From Streptomyces indicus (GTDB lineage: Bacteria > Actinomycetota > Actinomycetes > Streptomycetales > Streptomycetaceae): a stretch of DNA of 64,000 nt. The translations under genes and the position numbers were made by a program. This document shows, piece after piece, positions 1 through 7,504 of the stretch. The stretch spans positions 682,001 to 746,000 of the forward strand of contig NZ_FNFF01000001.1 of NCBI RefSeq assembly GCF_900100315.1. Reading direction: 5' to 3'. The notes beneath the pieces were generated by a model that was not told the DNA's origin, ran no database searches, and saw only the letters and a program-made list of their open reading frames with translations. Every line of letters begins with the position of its first letter. The first letter of the stretch is position 1.

Positions 1-810
1 CGAGGCGCCGTCCATCGCGGCCACCGCGTCGTCGGGCGCCTTCTCGGCCGCGGTCCACGCCTCGCTGACGGCCTTCGCCATGCGCTGGGCCAAGTCCTTG
101 TCGGACAGGGTCTTCTGACCCGCGATCAGGCCGTTGGAGTAGAAGTTGAGTCCGTGCTCCGAGAAGCGCAGGTACTCGACGTCCTTCTTGGCCTTGTCGG
201 CCATGGTCGGGCCCTGGTCGCTGGCGTAGCCGAGCAGCGCGTCCGTCTTGCCGGAGATCACCGCGGCGATCTTGCCCGCGGGGTCGGTGTTCTGGACGGT
301 GACGTCCCCTTCTTCGAGATCGTTGGCCGCGAGGAACACCGGGAACGTCTTCGACAGCGCGTCGCCCGTCGTACCGGCGATGACCTTGCCCTTGAGGTCG
401 GCGGGCGACTTGATGCCCTGGTCGGCGAAGAACTGCACGGAGGCCGGGGTGGTCTGGAGGAAGACCCCGAGGCTCTTGACGTTCACGCCCTGCTCGACAC
501 CGGCGAGCACGGCGGGGGTGTCGGCCCAGCCGAAGTCCGTCTGCCCGGCGGCGGTGGCCTGGACCGTCTTCTGCGAGCCCTGGCCCGCCTGGATGGTCAG
601 GTCGATGCCGTGCTTCTCGAAGATCTTCTGCGCCTTGCCGTAGTAGAACGGCGCGTGCTCTCCGTACGGATACCAGTTGAGCGTGAGCGTCACCTTGTCC
701 AGCTTCTTGCCGTCCTTGCTGGTCGTGGTGGAGGAGTCGTCCCCGCCGCAGGCCGTGGCGGCGACCAGGAGCAGCGGGACGAGGCCGATCAGGGTTCTGC
801 GCGGGTGCAT
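1..810 (-). CDS. ABC transporter substrate-binding lipoprotein, NMT1/SsuA type (3' end cut)
   Basis: This gene begins with ATG at 810 and is still open at the window edge, so the C-terminus is missing. The N-terminus has a basic start, a hydrophobic stretch and a lipobox-like ATAC before Gly-Gly-Asp-Asp, as expected of an extracellular lipoprotein. The mature part carries LTLNWYPYGEHAPFYYGKA and DFGWADTPAVLAGVEQG, typical of NMT1/THI5/SsuA binding proteins that capture sulfonates, nitrate, thiamine precursors or similar small solutes. It lies 136 bp downstream of a matching permease on the same strand. The ATPase is not in the window and may follow beyond the edge. The substrate cannot be read from the sequence. 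Confidence 0.85.
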   Translation of the reverse strand, partial: MHPRRTLIGLVPLLLVAATACGGDDSSTTTSKDGKKLDKVTLTLNWYPYGEHAPFYYGKAQKIFEKHGIDLTIQAGQGSQKTVQATAAGQTDFGWADTPAVLAGVEQGVNVKSLGVFLQTTPASVQFFADQGIKSPADLKGKVIAGTTGDALSKTFPVFLAANDLEEGDVTVQNTDPAGKIAAVISGKTDALLGYASDQGPTMADKAKKDVEYLRFSEHGLNFYSNGLIAGQKTLSDKDLAQRMAKAVSEAWTAAEKAPDDAVAAMDGAS

Positions 811-946
811 GTGGCCTGCCCTTTCACGAGCGGACATCGATGTCTTGACGGGAATGCGGTACGGGACGTGCCGGGGGGGGTGGCGCTTGCGGGTGTGGGC
901 CGGGCGGTTCGTGGACGTGCCGGGGGTACTGCGCCGGGCGGTGCGC

Positions 947-1810
947 TCAGAAGGCGGTCGTCACGCCGGACTCGCGGCGGCTCGCATGCCAGGGCAGGAG
1001 CAGCTTCTCGGCGAGTTCGACGATGACGAAGAGGACCACGCCGATCAGGGACATCACCAGGAGGCCGGCGAACAGCATCGGGGTGTCGAGGTTGCCGTTG
1101 GCCTGGAGGATCACATAGCCGAGTCCCTCGTTCGCCCCGACGAACTCACCGACCACGGCCCCGGTCACGGCGAGCGTGACGGCGACCTTGAGGCCGGAGA
1201 AGAGGTGCGGCAGCGAGGCGGGGAAGCGGATCTTCACGAAGGTCTGCCAGGGGCTCGCGCCCATCGTCGAGGAGAGCTGGAGCATCTCCGGGTCCACCGC
1301 CTTGAGGCCGGTGACCATGGAGATCACCACGGGGAAGAAGGCGATGAGCACCGCGATCACGATCTTCGGCGCGATGCCGAAGCCCAGCCACACCACGAAC
1401 AGCGGCGCGATGGCGATCTTCGGGACGACCTGGGCGAACAGCAGGATCGGGTAGAGGGTCTTCTCGACGGTGGTCGAGTACACCATCACCACGGCGGCGA
1501 GGACGCCGATGGCCACCGCGACGACGAACCCGATGAGGGTCTCGTACGTGGTGACCCAGCTGTGCTGCCACAGGTAGTCGGGCTTGTCGAGGATGACCTC
1601 GAAGGTCTTGCCGGGCGAGGGCACCAGGTAGGGCTCGACCAGCTCCATGGCCGCGATCACCCACCACGCCACGAAGCACGCGACAAGCAGGGCGACGGGG
1701 CGCCAGCTCTTCTCCACGGCGTCGGCGAACCGCTCGCGCGCGCTCGGGCTTTCACGTAGCGCGACACCCGCCGTCTTCACGGGTGCCGAGGACAGTGCGC
1801 TCTGACTCAC
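947..1810 (-). CDS. ABC transporter permease, SsuC/TauC type
   Basis: A 287-residue inner-membrane permease of the BPD_transp_1 family. It has about six hydrophobic segments and the cytoplasmic EAA-type loop near residues 175-200 (LSSTMGASPWQTFVKIRFPA), which contacts the ATPase. The GTG start at 1810 has GGGGAG placed about seven bases upstream. With the binding protein that follows it forms the two visible parts of an importer. The upstream region holds a LacI-type palindrome shared with the divergent enolase-superfamily gene, so the two units may be co-regulated. The substrate is unknown; the family usually handles sulfonates, nitrate or pyrimidine-like solutes. Confidence 0.88.
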   Translation of the reverse strand: MSQSALSSAPVKTAGVALRESPSARERFADAVEKSWRPVALLVACFVAWWVIAAMELVEPYLVPSPGKTFEVILDKPDYLWQHSWVTTYETLIGFVVAVAIGVLAAVVMVYSTTVEKTLYPILLFAQVVPKIAIAPLFVVWLGFGIAPKIVIAVLIAFFPVVISMVTGLKAVDPEMLQLSSTMGASPWQTFVKIRFPASLPHLFSGLKVAVTLAVTGAVVGEFVGANEGLGYVILQANGNLDTPMLFAGLLVMSLIGVVLFVIVELAEKLLLPWHASRRESGVTTAF

Positions 1811-2183
1811 GAGGAACTCCCCTGAGGGTGACTTCAGTTGACGGAGAGCCGGGTGCTCGGGGTGGTGCCCGGCCGCCGGTGGCCGGTGATGACTCGGGTG
1901 ATGCCCGGCCGCCGGTGGCCGGTGACGGCGCGTGCGCGTGCTCCGCGCCGCACCCCTGCCGCCTCCCGAAGCAACTCCCTTCGACGGAAGCCCACTTGCC
2001 GCTCCCCATCCGACCGGAACCGCTTTCAGAAAGCGCTTTCTGATACGCTTCCGGTCACGCTAATGACCGCCCGAGTGCACGGTCAATAGGTCGTGCACAG
2101 GTTTCCGCGCCGCCGAGCCGGCCCTGCCCGAGGTTCGTGCGCCGTACGTCCGCAACTCCCCGACCGAGAGGCCCCCGTGGGAC
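1811..2183. other. Divergent intergenic region between importer and enolase-superfamily gene
   Basis: No gene is seen here. The region holds two copies of a 24-bp direct repeat (1866-1889 and 1902-1925, period 36 bp) and the palindromic operator at 2021-2043. Both flanking genes are transcribed away from it, so it must contain their promoters; I cannot assign -10 and -35 boxes confidently. Confidence 0.6.
2021..2043. promoter_or_regulatory. LacI/GalR-type palindromic operator, overlapping double
   Basis: TCAGAAAGCGCTTTCTGA at 2026-2043 is a perfect 18-bp palindrome centred on CG, the layout bound by LacI/GalR-family repressors. A second perfect palindrome, CGCTTTCAGAAAGCG at 2021-2035, overlaps it. 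No LacI-family gene is in the window, so the regulator would be encoded elsewhere, perhaps just beyond the left edge. Confidence 0.7.
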
Positions 2184-3404
2184 ATGGAACCGACCGGAGC
2201 ACTTCCCCAGCCGACCGCACCGACCGCCTCCTCCGACTCCCCGCCCGCCGCACCCCCGGCGCCCCTCACCTCGCTGACGATCGACCGCGTCGAGACCTTC
2301 GCCGTGGCCCTGCCCACCCACCGCTCCTTCGGGGTCTCCGGCGGCTCGGTGGCCGTCGCGGGCCGGCCGAGCATCCGGGTCCTGGTGAAGGTGAGCGCGG
2401 ACGGCGTGCACGGCTGGGGTGAGGCCACCCCGATCCCCGCCTGGACCTACGAGACGGCCGAGTCGATCGTGACGACCATCGACCGCTATCTCGCCCCGGC
2501 CGTCACCGGCCGCGCCGCCTGGGACCTGGACGGCGTCGACCGCACCTTCGACCGTGCGGTGAACCGGGGCTTCAGCATCGGCGCCCCACTCGCCAAGTCG
2601 GCGGTGGACGTGGCCCTGCACGACCTGCTCGGCCGGGCGGCGGGCGTCCCCCTGGGTGTGCTGTGGGGTCAACGGCGCACGGAATCGCTCCAGTTGGGGT
2701 GGATCGTGTCGGGGCAGACCCCGTCGCAGGTGGGCGAGAGCGTGGCCGAAGGACTCGCTCTCGGCTACCAGGCCTTCAAGGTCAAGATCGGGCTGCACGA
2801 CGAAGAGACGGACCTCGCGGTCGTCGCGGCCGTACGGGAGCACGCCCCGGGCGCCCCGCTGTGGGTGGACGCCAACCAGGCGTACTCCGTGCACAGCGCG
2901 ATCCGCATCGCCCGCCGCCTGGACGAGCTCGGCGTGACGGCCTTCGAGCAGCCGCTGCCTGCCAACGACGTGGCGGGGCTGCGCCGGCTGCGGGACGCCT
3001 CTCCGCTGCCGGTCGCCCTCGACGAGTCCCTGCGGCACCCCTCCGACCTCGCCACCTTCGTACGCCTGGAGGCGGTGGACGTGGCGATCGCCAAGGTGCA
3101 GCGCAGCGGCGGGCTGACGCTGTCGCGCCGGCTCTGCCAGCTGGCCGAGGACAGCGGGGTGCGGCTGATGGGCTCGGGCCTCACCGACTCCGACCTGGGC
3201 CTCGCCGCATCGCTGCACCTGTTCGCGGCCCATGGCATCGACTCCCCGGTCGACCTCAACGGGCGCCAGTTCATCGGCTCCCCCTATGCGGGGCCGACCG
3301 TGCGGGTGGAGAAGGGCGTGGCCCACGTTCCCACCGGGCCGGGCCTGGGCGTCGAGGTGGACGAGGCGGTGGTCCGGGAGCTGGCGGTGGACGTGCTGGC
3401 CTGA
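2184..3404 (+). CDS. Enolase-superfamily enzyme, muconate cycloisomerase / dipeptide epimerase type
   Basis: A 406-residue protein with the full MLE-subgroup catalytic set: KxK at K199/K201, metal ligands D229 (WVDANQAY), E255 (FEQPL) and D280 (LDES), and the opposing lysine K304 (AKVQRSGG). It should abstract a proton alpha to a carboxylate, in cycloisomerisation, racemisation or epimerisation. About 28 Pro/Ala-rich residues precede the conserved start of the capping domain (LTIDRVETFAV), so the ATG at 2184 may be too far upstream, but I see no better site with a ribosome-binding sequence. It is divergent from an importer and shares a palindromic operator with it, suggesting breakdown or racemisation of an imported compound. 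Muconate, dipeptides and N-acyl amino acids are all possible substrates. Confidence 0.85.
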   Translation: MEPTGALPQPTAPTASSDSPPAAPPAPLTSLTIDRVETFAVALPTHRSFGVSGGSVAVAGRPSIRVLVKVSADGVHGWGEATPIPAWTYETAESIVTTIDRYLAPAVTGRAAWDLDGVDRTFDRAVNRGFSIGAPLAKSAVDVALHDLLGRAAGVPLGVLWGQRRTESLQLGWIVSGQTPSQVGESVAEGLALGYQAFKVKIGLHDEETDLAVVAAVREHAPGAPLWVDANQAYSVHSAIRIARRLDELGVTAFEQPLPANDVAGLRRLRDASPLPVALDESLRHPSDLATFVRLEAVDVAIAKVQRSGGLTLSRRLCQLAEDSGVRLMGSGLTDSDLGLAASLHLFAAHGIDSPVDLNGRQFIGSPYAGPTVRVEKGVAHVPTGPGLGVEVDEAVVRELAVDVLA

Positions 3405-3417
3405 TCCGGCACACCCC

Positions 3418-3450
3418 GGGGGCGCCGCGCCACCCGAAAGGCGCCCCCTT
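3418..3450 (+). terminator. Hairpin terminator after the enolase-superfamily gene
   Basis: GGGGGCGCC (3418-3426) pairs perfectly with GGCGCCCCC (3440-3448) across a 13-base loop and is followed by TT. It lies 14 bases after the stop codon. Confidence 0.75.
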
Positions 3451-3945
3451 CACGCCCCTTCACGCTTCCACGCGCCGGGCCGCCCGCTCCCGTACCCCGG
3501 TGTAGCCGAACCGTTCCTGCATCATCGGCCTTCCGGCCAGCGAACACCCGTTCCCCCGGGCGGCGACGGGTGGGACGGGCGAGCCTCCGGAAGATGCGCG
3601 CTACGACTGAGCCCGGCAGCCGAAACCCCGGCACTCCGGACCTACCCCGGCACTCCCGTAACCGCGTCTCAGGATGCGGAACGAGGATGGCTCAAACTAT
3701 GAGTCCAATTCCGGCCCGGACGAGGGCGAGTGTGTCCGGATTCTGTCGCTCGATGGAGACACTCTGAGCAATAGAGGCCGATCTCGTGACCCGGTCTGCC
3801 ATATGCCGCAGAAACTGTTGCCTCGGGCATGTGGCACCCGGCGGGCCGGAGGGAATGCCTCGGGCGTGGACCGGATGGACTCACCGCACCTGACGCCGCG
3901 TAGCGGATCGTCAACTGTCCGTTTTTGCGCCAAAGTTGCTGGACG

Positions 3946-4050
3946 ATCTTGTGGATGCCTCAAGCTTCAACAAGATGGTGTGGTGGTCTGTTCGGGACGG
4001 GACCACTTCGAAGAAAACTCCTGCTCGAACAACCCTGCGAGCAGGCTTTT
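3946..4050 (+). promoter_or_regulatory. Putative attenuator: two leader hairpins, the second terminator-like
   Basis: The first hairpin pairs ATCTTGT (3946-3952) with ACAAGAT (3970-3976). The second pairs CCTGCTCG (4020-4027) with CGAGCAGG (4038-4045) and is followed by CTTTT, the form of an intrinsic terminator. It ends only four bases before the GGAGG that serves the acyl-CoA dehydrogenase. A terminator placed directly before a ribosome-binding site is typical of transcription attenuation. No ligand-binding or leader-peptide class is recognised. Confidence 0.45.
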
Positions 4051-4068
4051 CACGGAGGAAGGCTCGCG

Positions 4069-5382
4069 ATGGACACCATGGGACCCATGGACAGCTACTT
4101 CACCAGCCGGCGGCACCATCAACTCCGCGAACAGGTCAGGGGTTTCGCCGAACGGGAGGTCCGCCCGCGGATCCCGGCCATGGAGGAGTCGCGTACCACT
4201 GCCCATGGCATATCCCGCCTGATCGCCCAGCAGGGCTGGCTGGGCGCGACCATCGCCGAGGAGTACGGCGGCATGGCTGCCGGGCATCTGGCCAAAACCA
4301 TCATCATCGAGGAACTCTCCCGCGTCAGCGGGGCGATGGGCGCGATGGTGCAGGCCTCTCAGCTGGGCGTGGCGAAGATCGTGCACTTCGGCAGCGAGGA
4401 GCAGAAGCAGACGTGGCTCCCGGCCGTGGCGGCCGGACACTGCCTGCCCACGATCGCGGTCACCGAGCACGAGTCGGGCGGGCACGTCCTCGGCATGGCG
4501 GCCAGCGCCGTGCGGGACGGGGACGACTACATCCTCAACGGCCGCAAGGTGTACGTGGGGAACAGCCACGTCGGCGATCTCCACGGTGTCGTCGTGCGCA
4601 CGGGTCCTGGCTCGAAGGGGCTCACGGCTTTCCTGGTGGAGGCGGACCGCCCGGGCTTCTCGCTCGGCGAGCAGCAGCCCGCCATGGGTCTGCACGGCTT
4701 CAGCTTCGGTGAGCTGATCTTCGACAACTGCCGTGTCCCGGCGGCCAATCGGCTCGGCGAGGAAGGTGACGGTCTGGCCGTCGCGTACTCCTCCAGCGTC
4801 CTGTACGGACGGGCGAACCTGACCGCGGTGTCGCTGGGCATCCATCAGGCTCTGGTGGAGGAGACGACCCGGTTCTGCGCGGAGCGGGAGCGGTACGGCA
4901 AGCCGCTGCACGCGCTGTCCAACGTGAAGATCAAGCTGGGGCAGATGCAGTCCCGGCTGATGACGGCGCGGCTCTCGGCGTACCACGCGGTGCATCTGCT
5001 CGACCAAGGGGCGGACTGCGACGCGGAGTTGATGAACGCCAAAGTGGTCAATGTCGAGTCGGCCCTGGACTCGGCGCGCAACGCGATGGAGATCCACGCG
5101 GCCGCCGGGCTCTTCACGGACCGGCCCATCGAGCGCTTCCTGCGCGACGCCCACCACATCTTCGCGCCCGCCGGCACCTCGGACGTGCAGCTGCTCCGGC
5201 TCGCCGAGGTCGCGCTCGGCACGGCGAAGGGCAGCTGGTCGCGCCGGCTCAGCGAGCTCGTACGGAAGGAGCCGCCGACTCCCAGGGAGGAGCCGCCGGC
5301 GGCCAGGGATGAGCTGGACTGGACGGAAGGGCCCTGGGGTCAGGTCCCGCAGCAGCGCACGCACTTTGTCGGCAAGGTCTGA
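4069..5382 (+). CDS. Acyl-CoA dehydrogenase family protein
   Basis: A 437-residue flavoprotein of the acyl-CoA dehydrogenase family with an N-terminal helical domain, the beta domain with TEHESG and NGRKVYVGN near residues 132-165, and the C-terminal domain with RERYGKPL (273-280). The ATG at 4069 is chosen because GGAGG sits 10 bases upstream; the frame is open further upstream but without a site. The catalytic glutamate is missing: the YEGT motif is PAGT (A368), and the alternative isovaleryl-type position is G247. The enzyme may not dehydrogenate acyl-CoA, or may use another base. The C-terminal 30 residues are Pro/Glu-rich. It stands alone, with a structured leader upstream. Confidence 0.85.
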   Translation: MDTMGPMDSYFTSRRHHQLREQVRGFAEREVRPRIPAMEESRTTAHGISRLIAQQGWLGATIAEEYGGMAAGHLAKTIIIEELSRVSGAMGAMVQASQLGVAKIVHFGSEEQKQTWLPAVAAGHCLPTIAVTEHESGGHVLGMAASAVRDGDDYILNGRKVYVGNSHVGDLHGVVVRTGPGSKGLTAFLVEADRPGFSLGEQQPAMGLHGFSFGELIFDNCRVPAANRLGEEGDGLAVAYSSSVLYGRANLTAVSLGIHQALVEETTRFCAERERYGKPLHALSNVKIKLGQMQSRLMTARLSAYHAVHLLDQGADCDAELMNAKVVNVESALDSARNAMEIHAAAGLFTDRPIERFLRDAHHIFAPAGTSDVQLLRLAEVALGTAKGSWSRRLSELVRKEPPTPREEPPAARDELDWTEGPWGQVPQQRTHFVGKV

Positions 5383-5442
5383 ACTCCCTTGCCGTCGGCG
5401 GAACCCGGAGTCGGCGGCTGACTGCTCCGCCGGTGGTCATGG

Positions 5443-6012
5443 TCAGATCCGGCCGTCCTCCCGGCGGTGGATCTGCTCGATCAGCTCCGCGGCCATCGAC
5501 TTGATCGTTTCGAGCCCCGCCCTCCCCCAGGGGCGCGGCTCGGTGTCGACCACGCAGATGGTGCCGAGCGCCATGCCCGTACGGTCGATCAGCGGCGCGC
5601 CCAGGTAGGAGCGGATGCCGATCTCGTCGACCACCGGGTTGCCCGCGAAGCGCGGGTAGTCGCAGACGTCCTCGAGGACGAGGGCCTTGCGGCGGACCAC
5701 CACGTGCGGGCAGTAGCCGTGGTCGCGGGCCATATAGCGGCTGACGCCCGAGTTCGCCGCGGCCGCGCCCAGCTCGGAGCCCGAGTGCGTACCGGTCGGC
5801 GTGTGCAGCCCCGCGAAGAACTGCCGGTTCTCGTCGATGAAGTTGACCATCGAGAAGGGCGCTCCGGTCACCTCCGCGAGCCGGTCCGCGAAGGCGTCGA
5901 AGGCCGGGTCGGGATGCTCGCCCAGGCCGAGCTGGCGCAGCCGCTGCACCCGGCTCGGCGCGTCCTTGTCGATGGGCGTGAGCAGCAGATGCCCGGTCGG
6001 GTCGTACGTCAT
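5443..6012 (-). CDS. GAF domain protein attached to the conservon
   Basis: A 189-residue cytoplasmic protein whose central part is a GAF domain (FADRLAEVTGAPFSMVNFID to GTICVVDTEPR). GAF domains bind small ligands such as cyclic nucleotides or chromophores; none can be named here. The ATG overlaps the stop codon of the GTPase gene (ATGA), so it is the last gene of the conservon operon. In the classic conservons of S. coelicolor the fifth position is often a cytochrome P450; here it is a GAF protein. It probably feeds a signal into, or receives one from, the Cvn complex. Confidence 0.85.
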   Translation of the reverse strand: MTYDPTGHLLLTPIDKDAPSRVQRLRQLGLGEHPDPAFDAFADRLAEVTGAPFSMVNFIDENRQFFAGLHTPTGTHSGSELGAAAANSGVSRYMARDHGYCPHVVVRRKALVLEDVCDYPRFAGNPVVDEIGIRSYLGAPLIDRTGMALGTICVVDTEPRPWGRAGLETIKSMAAELIEQIHRREDGRI

Positions 6013-6620
6013 GTCGTAGCTCCAAAGCTCGGGGCCGGAGTGGTCTTGGTGAGCAGATGCTGGACGAGGGTCACCAGGGTCTGGACCCCGGAGGAGGAGA
6101 TACGGGCGTCGCACAGGACCACCGGGACCTCGGGCCGGAGATCTATGGCGGCGCGCACTTCCTCGGGCTCGTAGCGGAACGCGCCGTCGAACTCGTTCAC
6201 CGCGACGACGAAGCCGATGCCGCGGCGCTCGAAGAAGTCCACGGCGGAGAAGCAGTCCTCCAGACGGCGCGTGTCGGCCAGGACGACCGCGCCGAGCGCC
6301 CCTTCGGACAACTCGTCCCACATGAACCAGAAGCGCTCCTGGCCCGGGGTGCCGAACAGGTACAGCACATTCTTGGCGTCGAGCGTGATCCGGCCGAAGT
6401 CCATGGCGACGGTGGTCGTCGTCTTGTGCTCGACGCCGTCGAGCCGGTCGGTGCCGATGCTGACGGTGGTGAGCAGCTCTTCGGTGCTCAGCGGTTCGAT
6501 CTCGCTGACGGCGCCCACGAATGTCGTCTTGCCGACCCCGAACCCGCCCGCGACGAGGATCTTGAGCGCGGTGGGGAAGGAGTCCTGGGCGAAGGCGTCA
6601 GAGCCGTCGTCGTAGGCCAT
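6009..6620 (-). CDS. cvnD: Conservon GTPase CvnD
   Basis: A 203-residue Ras-like small GTPase. The P-loop is GGFGVGKT (25-32), G3 is GTPGQE (90-95) and G4 is NEFD (142-145), an altered NKxD with Glu replacing Lys, as in other CvnD proteins. In characterised conservons CvnD cycles between GDP and GTP forms together with the Roadblock protein CvnB, acting on the membrane-bound ATPase CvnA. Its start lies inside the end of the DUF742 gene (23-base overlap), so the two are translationally coupled. Confidence 0.93.
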   Translation of the reverse strand: MAYDDGSDAFAQDSFPTALKILVAGGFGVGKTTFVGAVSEIEPLSTEELLTTVSIGTDRLDGVEHKTTTTVAMDFGRITLDAKNVLYLFGTPGQERFWFMWDELSEGALGAVVLADTRRLEDCFSAVDFFERRGIGFVVAVNEFDGAFRYEPEEVRAAIDLRPEVPVVLCDARISSSGVQTLVTLVQHLLTKTTPAPSFGATT

Positions 6621-6975
6621 CGAGCACTGCCTCCAATAGCGACCGGTCGGTGGGGTTGTGCGTACGGAACGACGGGGCCTTCGCGGTGAGCGCCCCGCAG
6701 TCGACGAGATCCGAGAGCAGCACTTTGGTGACCACGGCGGGGAGCCGCAGGTGCGCGGCCACCTCCGCCACCGAGGTGGGCCGGGACCCGATCAGACCGA
6801 GCACCTCGGTGTGTTCGGGTCCCATCTGACCGGCCGGCAGCGCACCGGTGGTCATCACCATCGACAGCAGGTCCAGGGCCGCGGTCGGCCGGGTGCGCCC
6901 GTTGCTCACCGTGTACGGGCGCACTAACCGGCCGGCCGCGTCGTCGAGCCACGGCCCGTCCTGCGGGGCCGCCAC
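6598..6975 (-). CDS. cvnC: Conservon DUF742 protein CvnC
   Basis: A 125-residue DUF742 protein, recognised by the N-terminal RLVRPYTVSNGRT and a following winged-helix-like section (LGLIGSRPTSVAEVAAHLRL). CvnC members bind other conservon proteins and may have a DNA-binding fold. The gene starts two bases after the stop of cvnB and overlaps cvnD by 23 bases. Confidence 0.92.
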   Translation of the reverse strand: MAAPQDGPWLDDAAGRLVRPYTVSNGRTRPTAALDLLSMVMTTGALPAGQMGPEHTEVLGLIGSRPTSVAEVAAHLRLPAVVTKVLLSDLVDCGALTAKAPSFRTHNPTDRSLLEAVLDGLRRRL

Positions 6976-6977
6976 GC

Positions 6978-7406
6978 TCAGAGCCTCGGGCCGGACTCGG
7001 CGGTCTGCCGCGCTGGTGTCACCAAGTAGGGACGGACGCTCTTGACCAGCATCGCCATCTCGTAGCCGAGGACGGCCGCGTCGGCGTCGCGGCCCGCGAG
7101 CACCGCGAGACAGGTGCCGGAGCCGGCCGTGGAGACGAACAGCAGGGTGGAGTCCAGCTCCACGACGACCTGGCGCACCTCACCGCCGTCCCCGAAGCGG
7201 GCACCGGCGCTGCGGCCGAGGGAGTACAGCCCGGAGGCCAGGGCCGCCATGTGGTCGGCGCTGTCGGTGTCGAGTCCGTGGACGGATTTCACCAGGCCGT
7301 CGGAGGAGAGGAGCACCGCGCTCCGTGTGTGCGGCACTCGCTGTACGAGTCCGCTCAACAGCCAGTCGAGATCGGAGACATGGCCGGTCGGCACATCGCT
7401 CGCCAT
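6978..7406 (-). CDS. cvnB: Conservon Roadblock/LC7 protein CvnB
   Basis: A 142-residue Roadblock/LC7 protein (DLDWLLSGLVQRVPHTRSAV and following), the family that regulates small GTPases such as MglA and CvnD. I place the start at the ATG at 7406 because AAGGAG lies 10 bases upstream and this gives the usual family length. An in-frame ATG at 7508 overlaps the cvnA stop (ATGA) but has only a weak site and would add a Pro/Thr-rich tail of 34 residues. Both starts remain possible. Confidence 0.9.
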   Translation of the reverse strand: MASDVPTGHVSDLDWLLSGLVQRVPHTRSAVLLSSDGLVKSVHGLDTDSADHMAALASGLYSLGRSAGARFGDGGEVRQVVVELDSTLLFVSTAGSGTCLAVLAGRDADAAVLGYEMAMLVKSVRPYLVTPARQTAESGPRL

Positions 7407-7504
7407 GGTGGATCGACTCCTTGGGGTACGAGGGTCATGCGGCGGGATTACGGGGGCGTGGGTCCCGGGGGTGGCGGGTGCCCCGGGGGTCGTGGGCAGG
7501 GCGG

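Larger units (their letters stand above)
3405..4068 (+). other. Long leader region upstream of the acyl-CoA dehydrogenase
   Basis: This 664-base stretch is less GC-rich than its neighbours from about 3680 onward. After the terminator at 3418 it contains no convincing gene. A 26-codon frame starting ATG GCT CAA near 3687 and a frame from 3674 are open, but neither has recognisable content. The last 130 bases hold two hairpins (3946-3976 and 4020-4050), described separately, which suggests a structured mRNA leader. Confidence 0.5.

Noticed and set aside
3674..4222. Possible short genes in the leader of the acyl-CoA dehydrogenase
   Set aside because: No ribosome-binding site, no recognisable domain, and they overlap the real gene in another frame.
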